Shown here: piece by piece, positions 41,026-50,358 of the stretch
Layout: each line of letters begins with the position of its first letter
Numbering within the stretch: position 1 is the first letter of the stretch
NCBI GenBank assembly: GCA_963734815.1
Contig: CAVTIH010000002.1
Span: forward strand, 806,001 to 870,000
DNA: 64,000 bases
DNA from: Palsa-744 sp963734815
GTDB taxonomy: Bacteria; Actinomycetota; Thermoleophilia; Solirubrobacterales; Solirubrobacteraceae
Direction: 5' to 3'
The notes under the pieces: generated by a model
What the model saw: only the letters and a program-made list of their open reading frames with translations
Told to the model about the DNA's origin: nothing
The model's database searches: none
Position numbers and translations under genes: made by a program

Positions 41026-42942
41026 TCATGCTTTGCTCAGATTGACGACGCCTGCCAGCACCCCCGCCCGCCGGCGCGCGGCGCGCACCGCGTCGGTGAG
41101 GGCTTCGATGTCGTAGGCGCCGTAGTGGCGGCGCCCGTTGATGAAGAAGGTGGGCGTTCCGGACACGCCGCTTTCGTCGGCGCTGACCACGTCTTCGTCG
41201 ACCCGCGGCGCGTACTCCCGGCGGCGCACCTCCTCGAGCATGCGATCGTCGTCCAGCTCGAGCTCCCGCGCATACGCGGCGAGCTGCGTGGAGCGCAGCT
41301 CTCCCTGGTGGCGCAGCAGCGTGTCGTACATCTCCCAGAAACTGTCTTGCGCGGCCGCCGCCTCCGAGGCCTCGGCCGCCATCTGCGCGTACGGGTGGAC
41401 ATCGTTGAGCGGCAGGTGACGCCACACGTAGCGCACCTCGTCCTCGAACGAGGCCAGCAGCTCGCGGATCGCCCCCTCCGCCTGGCCACAGTAGGGACAC
41501 TCGAAGTCGCCGTACTCCACCAGCGTCACCAGCGCGTCGGTGGGACCGCGGATGTGGTCGCGCTCGGGGTCGACGTCCTCGGCGAGATCGAGGATGTCCT
41601 CGGCGGTGCTCGCGAGCTGTCGCGCTCGCACCCGCGCCGGCAGTCGCTGCACGATGCGCAGCACCGTCCAGCCAACCAGCGGCGCGAGCACGACCGAGCC
41701 GAGCGCGCCCAGCTTGGCCTCGTCGAGCCGCACTCCGCTGAAGGCGAGGCTTGCGATCAGCAGCGACACCGTGAAGCCGATTCCCGCGAAAGCCCCACCG
41801 GCCGCCAGCAGCGGCGGGCTCAGCGGCGAGCGCGGCCCGCGCAGCGCCGGCCGGGACACCAGCCACGAGGCGCCGGCGATGCCCAGCGGCTTGCCGACGA
41901 CGTAGCCAAGGAGGATCCCCAGCGTGATTGGCGAGCTGAGCGCGTGTTCGAGCAGCCCGCTCGTCAGATGGACACCGGCGTTGGCGAGCGCGAACAGCGG
42001 CACGATCACGTAGCTGGTCCACGGGTGCAGGGTGTACTGCAGCCGCTCGTTGGGCGAGATCGCCGACATCACGCCCTCCTGCGCCGAGCGCGCCAGCTCC
42101 GGGGTGGGCTGCTCGCGGAACGAGCGCGTCAGCATTGTTGCGCGCTCCAGATCGTCGCGCGAAGGCGGGTAGGCGCTGGTGGCGAGTCCCACCACCAGCC
42201 CCGAGATCACCGGATCGATGCCCGACTCGAACATCGCAACCCACAGGCCCACCGCGAGCACGATCGACACCGGGCGCAGCCACCGCGGCGCACGACTGAG
42301 CAGGAGCAGACCGCCGAGCAGCGCAACCGCGACCGCCAGCGCGAGGATCGAAACGTGCGTGGTGTAGACGATCGCGATCACCAACAGCGCGCAGAGGTCG
42401 TCGACCACCGCCAGCGTCAGCAGGAAGACACGCAGTCGCGTAGCCGCGCGCGGGGTGAGCAGCGCCAGCGCGCCAAGCGCGAACGCGGTGTCGGTCGACA
42501 TTGCCGCCCCCCAGCCGTGCGCGCCCGGACCGCCCGCGTTGAACGCTAGGTAGATCGCCACCGGGACCGCCATCCCGCCGAGTGCCGAGAACAGGGGAAT
42601 CGCGACGCGGCGGCGCTCGCGCAGCTCGCCGAGGTCGAGCTCGCGCTTGGCCTCCAACCCGACCACGAGGAAGAAGAACGTCATCAGCCCCTCGTTGACC
42701 CAGTGGCGCAGGTCGGTCGAGATCCCGCTGCCGCCGATCGTGATCGAGAGCGTCGTGCTCCACAGCGACTCGTAAGCGTGCCACCACGGGGAGTTGGCCC
42801 ACGCCAGGGCCAGCACCGTCATCGCCGCCAGCACGATCGCGCTGCCGGTTTCGGTGCCGAGGAAGTCCCTTACCGGAGCCGCCAGGTTGCGGGCCCAGGC
42901 GGTGCGGCCGGGGTCAACCGCCGCTTCTCGCTCGCGCGCCAT
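41026..42942 (-). CDS. nhaA: Na+/H+ antiporter NhaA fused to a DsbA-like thioredoxin domain
   Basis: This 638-residue protein has an NhaA part of about 12 membrane spans. It shows LMTFFFLVVGLEAKREL, the double-Asp segment LAVVDDLCALLVIAIVY that carries the ion-binding aspartates, and VIVPLFALANAGV. A cytoplasmic link leads to a C-terminal DSBA-like thioredoxin domain (LVEYGDFECPYCGQAEGAI to SGTPTFFING) with a CPYC active site. It exchanges protons for sodium to control pH. The fused redox domain might regulate transport; the fusion occurs in several actinobacteria. I chose ATG 42942 because the upstream frame is a repetitive Arg/Pro stretch. Confidence 0.92.
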   Translation of the reverse strand: MAREREAAVDPGRTAWARNLAAPVRDFLGTETGSAIVLAAMTVLALAWANSPWWHAYESLWSTTLSITIGGSGISTDLRHWVNEGLMTFFFLVVGLEAKRELDLGELRERRRVAIPLFSALGGMAVPVAIYLAFNAGGPGAHGWGAAMSTDTAFALGALALLTPRAATRLRVFLLTLAVVDDLCALLVIAIVYTTHVSILALAVAVALLGGLLLLSRAPRWLRPVSIVLAVGLWVAMFESGIDPVISGLVVGLATSAYPPSRDDLERATMLTRSFREQPTPELARSAQEGVMSAISPNERLQYTLHPWTSYVIVPLFALANAGVHLTSGLLEHALSSPITLGILLGYVVGKPLGIAGASWLVSRPALRGPRSPLSPPLLAAGGAFAGIGFTVSLLIASLAFSGVRLDEAKLGALGSVVLAPLVGWTVLRIVQRLPARVRARQLASTAEDILDLAEDVDPERDHIRGPTDALVTLVEYGDFECPYCGQAEGAIRELLASFEDEVRYVWRHLPLNDVHPYAQMAAEASEAAAAQDSFWEMYDTLLRHQGELRSTQLAAYARELELDDDRMLEEVRRREYAPRVDEDVVSADESGVSGTPTFFINGRRHYGAYDIEALTDAVRAARRRAGVLAGVVNLSKA

Positions 42943-42965
42943 CACGGGCGGATTATCGCTTCGCG

Positions 42966-43013
42966 GCGCGCACGGGGCGGCACGGCGCAGCGCGCACGGG
43001 GCGACACGGGGCC
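42966..43013. repeat. 24-bp tandem duplication upstream of nhaA
   Basis: Units 42966-42989 and 42990-43013 abut and differ at a few bases. They lie directly before the nhaA start on its transcript. Confidence 0.75.
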
Positions 43014-43077
43014 GCAGGCTCGGGCGCGCCCGCACGATCACGACCGGCCCGATGCTGTGGTCTCGCTGAGACCCGCC

Positions 43078-44085
43078 CTACGCCGCGGCCTCGCCGACGC
43101 GTCTGGGTGGCGAGCGCCTGGAGAGCACCGCGCCCCAGTCGGCGTCGTCGATCACTCCGGGCCGCGTGCTTTGGATGAACTCCCGCAGCACCTCAGAGAG
43201 CCCATCTGGATCCTCCAGATGCGGAAAGTGCGCGGCGCGAGGCAGCGTCCGGAAGTGGCTGTTGGGGATCGCTTCGTGTGCGCGGCGTCCGTGCCGCAAG
43301 GGGATCGTGTTGTCGCGCTCACCCCACACGATCAACGTGGGCATCGATTCGAGCAGATACAGACGATCCGTCGCGCTCACCCGCTGGCCGTGCACGTCGA
43401 TCACGGCGCGGAGCGTCTGCAGGAACGCCTGGCGCGCATCGGCGTTCTCCAACGGGCGTAACGCACGAGCCAGTGCCTGCATGTGCGCGCCGAGGCGCAC
43501 TTCGCGTTCGCGCAGGCGGCGCCCGGCGTCCGTCAGCCCGCCGAGCAGGCGCCGGTGGATGGTGAGCGACAGCAGCGCGGAGACGCCGGGCAGCGCGGCG
43601 GTGCGCAGCACCGGGCTGACTTCGTGGCCGAGACCGCCGGAGGAGATCAGCACCAGCCGCTCGGTGCGTTGGGGGAACTGGTAGAAGAACTGCATCGCCA
43701 CTCCGCCTCCGAGCGAGTGCCCGACGACGCTCGCGCGGTCGATCCCGATCGCCGCCAGCAGGTCGCGGATGCTGGAGGCGTGCGCCCCCAGCGAGTAGTC
43801 CCCGCGTGGCGCCGCCGAGTCGCCGTGCCCGATCAGGTCGGGTGCGATCACCGTGTAGTCGCCCGCCAGGCTCAGCGCCACTGAGCGCCAGTGGCTGGAG
43901 GAGTTGAGCATCCCATGGATCAGCACCACCGGTGGCCCGCTGCCCGCGACCCGGTAGATCACGCGACGCCCGTGGAGCTCGATCTGCCACTCGTCGAACT
44001 TCGGGGGGAGGGTGGTCACCCCAACTGGCCTCGGGGGCTCCCGCGAGCGGTCCTCGCCGTCTGTTGTGGCCTGGTTGGTTGTCAC
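43078..44085 (-). CDS. Alpha/beta hydrolase
   Basis: This 335-residue protein has VVLIHGMLNSSSHWRSVA, VIAPDLIGHGDSAAP, the nucleophile elbow ASVVGHSLGGGVAMQF, LIVWGERDNTIPL and RAAHFPHLEDP, giving the Ser-Asp-His triad. This fits the general esterase/epoxide-hydrolase-like group. The start is GTG 44085. Upstream and divergent is a VapBC pair. The substrate is unknown. Confidence 0.85.
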   Translation of the reverse strand: MTTNQATTDGEDRSREPPRPVGVTTLPPKFDEWQIELHGRRVIYRVAGSGPPVVLIHGMLNSSSHWRSVALSLAGDYTVIAPDLIGHGDSAAPRGDYSLGAHASSIRDLLAAIGIDRASVVGHSLGGGVAMQFFYQFPQRTERLVLISSGGLGHEVSPVLRTAALPGVSALLSLTIHRRLLGGLTDAGRRLREREVRLGAHMQALARALRPLENADARQAFLQTLRAVIDVHGQRVSATDRLYLLESMPTLIVWGERDNTIPLRHGRRAHEAIPNSHFRTLPRAAHFPHLEDPDGLSEVLREFIQSTRPGVIDDADWGAVLSRRSPPRRVGEAAA

Positions 44086-44127
44086 GGAATGACCCTGACG
44101 CCACCCTAACCGATCCGGCGTCCTCCT

Positions 44128-44150
44128 GGTACTACCGGCGGTGATACCAT
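44128..44150. promoter_or_regulatory. Possible operator and -10 box of the vapBC pair
   Basis: TGGTACTACC and GGTGATACCA form a near-palindrome, and TACCAT at its right end is nine bases before GTG 44160. The layout suits autoregulation by the antitoxin. Confidence 0.4.
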
Positions 44151-44159
44151 TGATGAGCG

Positions 44160-44393
44160 GTGACCAAGATCAGCATCAGTCTCGAGGACGATCTCTACCA
44201 GCAGGTGCGCGACGCAGCTGGATCTGACGGTGTATCCGGCTGGCTGGCTGCAGCGGCAGCCGCTCGCCTGCGGGTGGATGCCATGCGCGCCGTCGCCGAG
44301 GAGATCGCCGAGGCGACTGGCGGCCCCTACACGGAGCGCGAGCTCAGCGAGGCCCGCGAGTGGCTGCCCTCGTCTTCGATGCCGGTGGGCTGA
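44160..44393 (+). CDS. vapB: VapB-type ribbon-helix-helix antitoxin
   Basis: This 77-residue protein starts TKISISLEDDLYQQVRDAAGSDGVSGWLAAAAAARLR, with the DNA-binding strand ISISLED and two helices, and ends in an acidic helix (EIAEATGGPYTERELSEAREWLP) that would bind the toxin. The start is GTG 44160. It overlaps the toxin gene by 34 bases. Confidence 0.82.
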   Translation: MTKISISLEDDLYQQVRDAAGSDGVSGWLAAAAAARLRVDAMRAVAEEIAEATGGPYTERELSEAREWLPSSSMPVG

Positions 44394-44740
44394 TCGCCCT
44401 CGACCGCGGCAAGCGGGAGGTCGGCACGTTGCTTGCGGCGGCTGCCGACACCGGCGTCGAGGCGGTGACGTCGGCTGCCTGCGTGGCTCAAGCGTGGCGC
44501 GACCCTGCCCGCCAGGCGAGGCTCGCCCGGGCGCTCGCGGGCTTCCTGGAGCGTTCACTTGATCCGTCCGCCGCTCGTGACTGCGGCCTCCTGCTCGCCC
44601 GTTCACACACCAGCGACATAGCCGACGCAGCGATCACACTTCTGGCCAGGGACGGCGACACAGTAGTGACAAGCGACCCCGACGATATTGCACACCTGCT
44701 CGATACCGCGGGTATACGGGCACAGGTGCTTTCAGTATGA
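44360..44740 (+). CDS. vapC: VapC-type PIN-domain toxin
   Basis: This 126-residue PIN protein has ALVFDAGGLIALDRGKRE (first Asp), SAACVAQAWRDP in the second acidic region, HTSDIADAAITLLARDG (third) and TVVTSDPDDIAHLL (fourth). In place of the usual Glu of the second motif is a Gln/Asp region, so activity may be altered. The toxin start overlaps the antitoxin, which suggests coupled translation. Confidence 0.82.
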   Translation: MAALVFDAGGLIALDRGKREVGTLLAAAADTGVEAVTSAACVAQAWRDPARQARLARALAGFLERSLDPSAARDCGLLLARSHTSDIADAAITLLARDGDTVVTSDPDDIAHLLDTAGIRAQVLSV

Positions 44741-44786
44741 GCGGACCGCGAGCCGACATCCGCGAGAGCCGGCAAGGGCAGCGATC

Positions 44787-46889
44787 GTGAGCGCGGTCGC
44801 AACCCCGTCGACCCCACCCGCGGCGGAGCGGGGAGCGCAGGTCAACCTGCGCTTGGTGTTCGCCGGACTGCTGCTCGTGATGTTCCTGGCGGCGCTCGAC
44901 CAGACGATCGTCGCGACGGCGCTGCCGACGATCGTCGGGGATCTCGGCGGTCTCAACCACATCTCGTGGGTGGTGACCGCCTACCTGCTCGCGCAGACAG
45001 TGGTCACGCCGCTGTACGGCAAGCTCGGCGACCTGTACGGGCGCAAGATCGTGCTGCAGAGCGCGCTGGTCGTATTCCTGATCGGCTCGGCCCTGTGCGG
45101 GCAGAGCCGCAGCCTCGATGAGCTGATCGCCTTCCGCGCGCTGCAGGGACTCGGCGGGGGCGGGTTGATGGTCAGCGCGCAGGCGGCGATCGGCGACGTC
45201 GTGCCACCCCGCGAGCGGGGCCGCTACACCGGCCTGTTCGGCGCGGTGTTCGGTCTCGCCAGCGTCGCCGGCCCGCTGCTCGGCGGGTTCCTCACCACGA
45301 ACCTCAGCTGGCGCTGGATCTTCTACGTCAACCTGCCGCTCGGCGTGGCCGCCCTGTTCGTGCTGGCCGCCACGCTGCCCGCCGCCTCGGAGCGCGTGCA
45401 CCACACGATCGACTACCTCGGCACCGCCCTGCTCGCGGCGGGGTTGAGCGCGATCGTGCTGGCGGCGTCGCTCGGCGGCACCTCCTACGCGTGGGGCTCA
45501 TCGACGATCGTCGGGCTGTGGATCGCCGGGGTGGTGGCGCTGGCGGCGTTCCTCGTGTGGGAGCGTCATGCGCGCGAGCCGATCCTGCCGCCACGGCTGC
45601 TGAGCAACCGCGTGTTCGCGGTCACCAGCGCCGTCGGCTTCGTGGTGGGGTTTGCGCTGTTCGGGGCGGTCACCTATCTGCCGCTGTTCCTGCAGGTCGT
45701 CAAGGGCGCCAGCCCAACAGGCTCGGGTCTGCAGTTGGTGCCGCTGATGGGCGGCCTGCTGATCACCTCGATCGCCTCCGGGCAGGTGATCACGCGCACC
45801 GGCCGCTACAAGGCCTTCCCGATCGCCGGCACCGCGGTGATGACGCTGGGCCTTTACCTGCTCTCGACGATGGATTCGTCGAGCAGCACGGGGCTGATCT
45901 TCGTGTTCATGTTCGTGTTGGGGTTGGGGTTGGGGATGGTGATGCAGGTGCTCGTGCTGGCTGTGCAGAACGCTGTCGAGTACTCCGATCTGGGTGTGGC
46001 GACCTCGGGTGCGACGATGTTCCGCTCGATCGGCGGCTCGCTCGGCACGGCGACGCTCGGCGCGATCTTCTCCAACCGCCTGCGTGAAGAGCTCGAGCGC
46101 TTTCTGCCAGCGAGCGCGGCGACACAAGCGAGCAGCGGTAGCGGCGAGGTGGACCCGGCGCAGATCGCGCACCTGCCGCCGGCGCTGCACAGCGGCTATC
46201 TGCACGCGTTCGCCGGCTCGCTGAGCAGCGTCTTCCTCACCGCGTCGGGCTTCGCCGCGGTGGGGTTCGTGCTGACGTGGTTCATCCGCGAGCTACAGCT
46301 GCGCGACACGGTCGCCACCGGCGATCTCGGCGACACCTACGCCACGCCGCGCGACGCCGACTCGCTGGTGGAGATCGTCAACAAACTCGGGCGCCTCGAT
46401 CGCCGCGAGGGGGCCCGGGAGATCGTGATGCGCGTGGCGGCCCGCGCCAATGTGGAGCTCTCCCCGGCGGCGTGCTGGCTGCTGGCGCGGCTCAGCGAGG
46501 ACCACGCCCCCGACCTCGCCACGCTCGCCGCGCGGTTTGATATTCCCCTCGACACGCTCACCGACGCACACCAGGAGCTGGGGAGCAAGGGCCTGATCGG
46601 GCCGTCCGCGGGCGGCGCTCGCACGGCCGAGGCGCTGAGCAGCGGTGATCGCTCAGCCGCGGCGCTCACGGGCGGCGCACCCCCCACCGAGGCGCTCACC
46701 AGCGACGGCCACGCAACGCTTGCGCGCCTGACCGCCACGGGCGAACAGCGCCTGCGCGACCTGCTGGAGGGGTGGCGACCCGAGGAGCACGAGGAGCTCG
46801 CGCGCATGATCGCCGCGCTGGCGCGGCAGTTCTTCATCGATGCATCCAGCCTGTGCGAGCCGATCGACGCGGTCGCGCAAGTATCGTGA
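44787..46889 (+). CDS. DHA2 (14-span) MFS efflux pump fused to a C-terminal MarR-like domain
   Basis: This 700-residue protein begins LVFAGLLLVMFLAALDQTIVATALPTIVGDLGG (DHA2 motif), GKLGDLYGRKIVL (motif A) and about 14 spans ending near residue 510. The remaining ~190 residues are cytoplasmic and look like a winged helix: AACWLLARLSEDHAPDLATLAARFDIPLDTLTDAHQELGSKGLIG, then a low-complexity wing of three imperfect TAEALSSGD-like units, then LTATGEQRL and a helical end. This is the MarR pattern. The pump could sense its drug through this domain. Start is GTG 44787. Confidence 0.85.
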   Translation: MSAVATPSTPPAAERGAQVNLRLVFAGLLLVMFLAALDQTIVATALPTIVGDLGGLNHISWVVTAYLLAQTVVTPLYGKLGDLYGRKIVLQSALVVFLIGSALCGQSRSLDELIAFRALQGLGGGGLMVSAQAAIGDVVPPRERGRYTGLFGAVFGLASVAGPLLGGFLTTNLSWRWIFYVNLPLGVAALFVLAATLPAASERVHHTIDYLGTALLAAGLSAIVLAASLGGTSYAWGSSTIVGLWIAGVVALAAFLVWERHAREPILPPRLLSNRVFAVTSAVGFVVGFALFGAVTYLPLFLQVVKGASPTGSGLQLVPLMGGLLITSIASGQVITRTGRYKAFPIAGTAVMTLGLYLLSTMDSSSSTGLIFVFMFVLGLGLGMVMQVLVLAVQNAVEYSDLGVATSGATMFRSIGGSLGTATLGAIFSNRLREELERFLPASAATQASSGSGEVDPAQIAHLPPALHSGYLHAFAGSLSSVFLTASGFAAVGFVLTWFIRELQLRDTVATGDLGDTYATPRDADSLVEIVNKLGRLDRREGAREIVMRVAARANVELSPAACWLLARLSEDHAPDLATLAARFDIPLDTLTDAHQELGSKGLIGPSAGGARTAEALSSGDRSAAALTGGAPPTEALTSDGHATLARLTATGEQRLRDLLEGWRPEEHEELARMIAALARQFFIDASSLCEPIDAVAQVS

Positions 46890-46896
46890 CCGCGCG

Positions 46897-47742
46897 ATGG
46901 AAGTAACACGGTCGATGACGCCCTCGGATCTCGAGCACGCAACGCGTGTCGAACCAGAGAGCAGCGGGTATGTCGCACGGTTGTCGGAGGAGTGGGAGAT
47001 ATGGGGTCCAAACGGCGGCTACCTCGCGACGATCGCGCTGCGCGCCGCGGGGATGGTCGCCCAGATCCAGCGGCCGGCGAGCTTCTACTGCCACTTCCTC
47101 AGCTCGCCGGCCTTTGACGCCGTCCAGCTCAAGGTGAACCTCCTCAAGCAGGGCCGCCGCGCCGAGTCGTTCGCGGTCGAGATGACACAGCAGGGCAAGC
47201 TGATCCTGCACGCGCTGGTGAAGACCGCCGCCGACGCGCCCGGCTACAGCCATCAACACCCCGAGGCACCCGACGTTCCACCGCCCGAGACCCTGCCGAC
47301 CCACGTGCGGCGACCCAGCAGAGAACAGCCGGCGTTCAGCTTCTGGAACAACGTCGAGCAGCGGCTGGTGGACCAGGATGCGACCGATCGGCCGGCAGAT
47401 CAGCCAACAGCGCCGGTGCTCCGCCAATGGGCCCGCTACCGACCCACAGCGTGCTTCGAGGACCCCTTCCTCGACGCCGCCCGCGCGCTGATCCTACTGG
47501 ATACCTACGGCTTCCCGGCCGCCTACCAGCACCACCGCAGCTGGGAGTACCTGGCGCCCAGCCTCGACACCAGCGCGTGGTTTCACCATTTCAGCCCGGC
47601 CTGCGAATGGCTGTTGATCGACAGCGAATGCCTCGTCGGCGACCGCGGCCTGATGGGCGTGAACGGCAAGGTGTGGGACACCGAGGGCCGGCTGCTGGCG
47701 ACCGGGTCGGCGCAGTTGTGTTGCATCGAGAATCGCTCGTGA
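46897..47742 (+). CDS. Acyl-CoA thioesterase II-like (double hotdog) protein
   Basis: This 281-residue protein has the TesB/thioesterase II pattern: GPNGGYLATIALRAAGMVA near the N-terminus, ASFYCHFLSSPAFDAVQLKVNLLKQGRRAESFAVEM in the first hotdog, and WFHHFSPACEWLLIDSE with GVNGKVWDTEGRLLATGSAQLCCIE in the second. It likely hydrolyses acyl-CoA. It follows the efflux pump by seven bases and may be in the same operon. Confidence 0.8.
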   Translation: MEVTRSMTPSDLEHATRVEPESSGYVARLSEEWEIWGPNGGYLATIALRAAGMVAQIQRPASFYCHFLSSPAFDAVQLKVNLLKQGRRAESFAVEMTQQGKLILHALVKTAADAPGYSHQHPEAPDVPPPETLPTHVRRPSREQPAFSFWNNVEQRLVDQDATDRPADQPTAPVLRQWARYRPTACFEDPFLDAARALILLDTYGFPAAYQHHRSWEYLAPSLDTSAWFHHFSPACEWLLIDSECLVGDRGLMGVNGKVWDTEGRLLATGSAQLCCIENRS

Positions 47743-47757
47743 GCCGCCTCCAGCCGC

Positions 47758-50358
47758 TCACTCGGCCAGCGCGCCCAGGATGTCCAGGCGGGCGGCGCGT
47801 CGCGCCGGCAACTGCGCTGCGAGCAGGCCCGCGAGCGCGGCCGCGACCAGCAGCACGAACAGCGTGCCGACGGGGATCGCGAGCACGTAGCCCGCGCCCG
47901 ACAGCGCGAGCTTGCTGACGAGCACCGCGCCGACGACGCCGACGACGATCCCGAGCACGCCACCGATCAGGCCGGTGATCAACGACTCGTAGCGGATCAT
48001 CTGGCGGATCTGGCGGCGCGAGGCGCCGATCGCGCGCATCATCCCGAGCTCGTGCGTGCGCTCGTAGATCGACAGCACCAGCGTGTTGACGATCCCGAAC
48101 AGGGAGACGAGCACCGACAGTGCCAGCAGCACGTACACGAGCAGCAGGACCTTGTTGGCTTTGCTGCTCACTTCCTGCGTGTACTGCGCTGCCGTCTGCG
48201 CGTGTGTCTGGGGATAGCTGGCGTGCAGCAGCGCGTCGATGCTGTCGTGCACCTCTGTGCCATTCACGCCGGGGGCGTAGGCGATGAAGTCGACGCCGTC
48301 TTCGCGCTGCCCGAACGCAGTGCGAGCCAGCGAGCGCGAGATCGTCAGGTTGGAGAACAGGCCGATCGCTTCTTCGGAGACGATGCCGCGCACCGTCAGC
48401 ATCACCTGATGGCCGGAGGCGCTCAGCACGAGCAGGCGCTGCCCGACCCCCAGGTGGTGGGCGCTCGCGAATTTCTTTGAGAGAATCGCGCCGTCCTGGC
48501 CGAGCGCCGCGAGCGTCGCCGCCGAGCCGTGTTCCCATTCGACTTTGTACATCGCGCCGAACGACTCCGGTTCGATCGCGGTCACGGGGCTCTTTTCGTC
48601 GATCACGGGCGCTCCCGGCTGATCGAGTGCCCGCACCCTGGCCTCGGTGAAGGCGATCGCGGTGACGCTGCCGACGCCGCGGACCGAGCGCAGCGCCGGT
48701 GCGATCCCCGCCGGGACTCCGCCTTCGCCGGCGCGCGTGTTTTGCACGATCAGGTTGCCGGCAAACGAGCGGTTGACCGCCTGGTCGATCGTCGCTTTCG
48801 AGCCCGCGGCGAGTACCGAGATGAAAGCTACAAGCCCGAGCCCGATGGCCAGCGCGAGCGCGGTCACCAGCGTGCGGCCCGGCTGGCGCACGGAGTTCTC
48901 GCGTGCGAGGCGCCCGGTGATGCCGCGCCAGCTCACGATCAGGCCGATCGCGCGGCCGAGCGCGGGGATCACGCGGTAGTGGCGCGCCGGGCGCTCGCCG
49001 GGTCGCTTCAACCGCGCCCGCAGGCGCAAGCCGCGCCAGACACCCCCGACGATCAGCACCACCACGGCGCCGCCGCCGACGAGGATGCCCGCCGCCACCA
49101 CGACCACGAGGTACAGCGCGAAGCGGATCACGAGCGCTTTGCGCGTCGGCAGCGGGCGCGGCGGGATCTGCACGCCCTCGCGCATCGCCGCCATCGGCGG
49201 TACGCGCGTCGCGCGCAGCGCCGGGAACAAGCCGGCGAGCACGGTGATGACGATGCCGACGCCGAGCGAGACGATCACGGTGCGTGTCTCCAAGACCGTG
49301 CCGTTGTCGGGCAGGTCGGCGCCGAACGCCTTGAACAGCCCGTCGAGGGCCGGCGCGAGGCCGATCCCCGCGAACAATCCGACGGCCGACCCCGCGACGC
49401 CCAGCAGCAGCCCTTCCTCGATCACCGAGCGCATGAGCTGCCCGCGCGAGGCGCCGAGCGTGCGCAGCAGGCCAAACTCGCGCGTGCGCTGGGCGACGGT
49501 GATCGAGAAGGTGTTGAAGATGATGAACGCGCCGACGACGAGTGCAACGTAGGCGAAGACGAGCAGGAACGTGCGCAGGAAGCCGAGCTTTTCTTCCAGT
49601 TCGGAGGTCTGATTGGCGGCTTCCTGAGCGCCGGTGCGCACGATCAGCGTCCTCGGCAGCGCCGTGCGCACGCGCGCGGCGAGCTGTTCCGGGGAGATGC
49701 CCGGGTTTGCGGCGACGTTGATGCCGTCGTATTCACCGGGTTCACCCGCCACGTACTGGGCCTGGGCGGACAGCACCAGCGCGACGCTCGCCCCACCGAG
49801 GGATTCGCTGCCCGCGAACTTCGCGATCCCGGCGATCGTGTAGCTCCGCGCCGGGGCGCTGCCGGCGATCACGAGCCGCTGCCCGAGCTCGAGGTGGTCG
49901 CGCCGCGCGGTGGCCTGGTCGACCGCGACCTCGTCTTCGGCGTTCGGCAGATGCCCCCGCGCGGCGGTGAAGGCCTCGAAGCGGGGGGGTTGCAGTGCGT
50001 TGACGAGCGTCGGCCCCGTGCCCGATATGCGTTTGCCGCTCGCCGTCAGCAGCGTGGCCGGCGTGGAGATGGAGCCGGAGGCCGCCGCCACTCCTGGCAC
50101 CGTGCGTACACGGGCGAGCGTCGCCGCGCGGATCGGATATGCCTGTGAGCCGCTGTTGTGGCCGAGCGTTTCCCTGGCGGTGACGACGACGGCCTTGTCT
50201 TTGTAGGCGTTGCCGAAGACTTCCGCGAAAGCGTGGTTGATCGTGTCGGTGAGGATGTAGGTGCCCGCCATCAGCGCCACCCCGAGCACGATCGCGATCC
50301 CCGTCAGCAGTGCCCGGACCTTGCGCTGGGCAAAGCCGCGGAGCATCAGCTTGTTCAT
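47758..50358 (-). CDS. ABC transporter permease of the FtsX/MacB type
   Basis: This 866-residue permease has an N-terminal helix (LTGIAIVLGVALMAGTYILTD), a large extracytoplasmic MacB-like domain, a three-helix FtsX block (VVGAFIIFNTFSITVAQRTREFGLLRTLGASRGQLM), a second periplasmic domain and a second FtsX block near the end (VNTLVLSIYERTHELGMMRAIGASRRQIRQMI). The double-FtsX layout fits exporters of lipids, peptides or envelope components. Its ATG overlaps the stop of the ATPase gene as TGATG, so the two are translationally coupled. Confidence 0.93.
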   Translation of the reverse strand: MNKLMLRGFAQRKVRALLTGIAIVLGVALMAGTYILTDTINHAFAEVFGNAYKDKAVVVTARETLGHNSGSQAYPIRAATLARVRTVPGVAAASGSISTPATLLTASGKRISGTGPTLVNALQPPRFEAFTAARGHLPNAEDEVAVDQATARRDHLELGQRLVIAGSAPARSYTIAGIAKFAGSESLGGASVALVLSAQAQYVAGEPGEYDGINVAANPGISPEQLAARVRTALPRTLIVRTGAQEAANQTSELEEKLGFLRTFLLVFAYVALVVGAFIIFNTFSITVAQRTREFGLLRTLGASRGQLMRSVIEEGLLLGVAGSAVGLFAGIGLAPALDGLFKAFGADLPDNGTVLETRTVIVSLGVGIVITVLAGLFPALRATRVPPMAAMREGVQIPPRPLPTRKALVIRFALYLVVVVAAGILVGGGAVVVLIVGGVWRGLRLRARLKRPGERPARHYRVIPALGRAIGLIVSWRGITGRLARENSVRQPGRTLVTALALAIGLGLVAFISVLAAGSKATIDQAVNRSFAGNLIVQNTRAGEGGVPAGIAPALRSVRGVGSVTAIAFTEARVRALDQPGAPVIDEKSPVTAIEPESFGAMYKVEWEHGSAATLAALGQDGAILSKKFASAHHLGVGQRLLVLSASGHQVMLTVRGIVSEEAIGLFSNLTISRSLARTAFGQREDGVDFIAYAPGVNGTEVHDSIDALLHASYPQTHAQTAAQYTQEVSSKANKVLLLVYVLLALSVLVSLFGIVNTLVLSIYERTHELGMMRAIGASRRQIRQMIRYESLITGLIGGVLGIVVGVVGAVLVSKLALSGAGYVLAIPVGTLFVLLVAAALAGLLAAQLPARRAARLDILGALAE

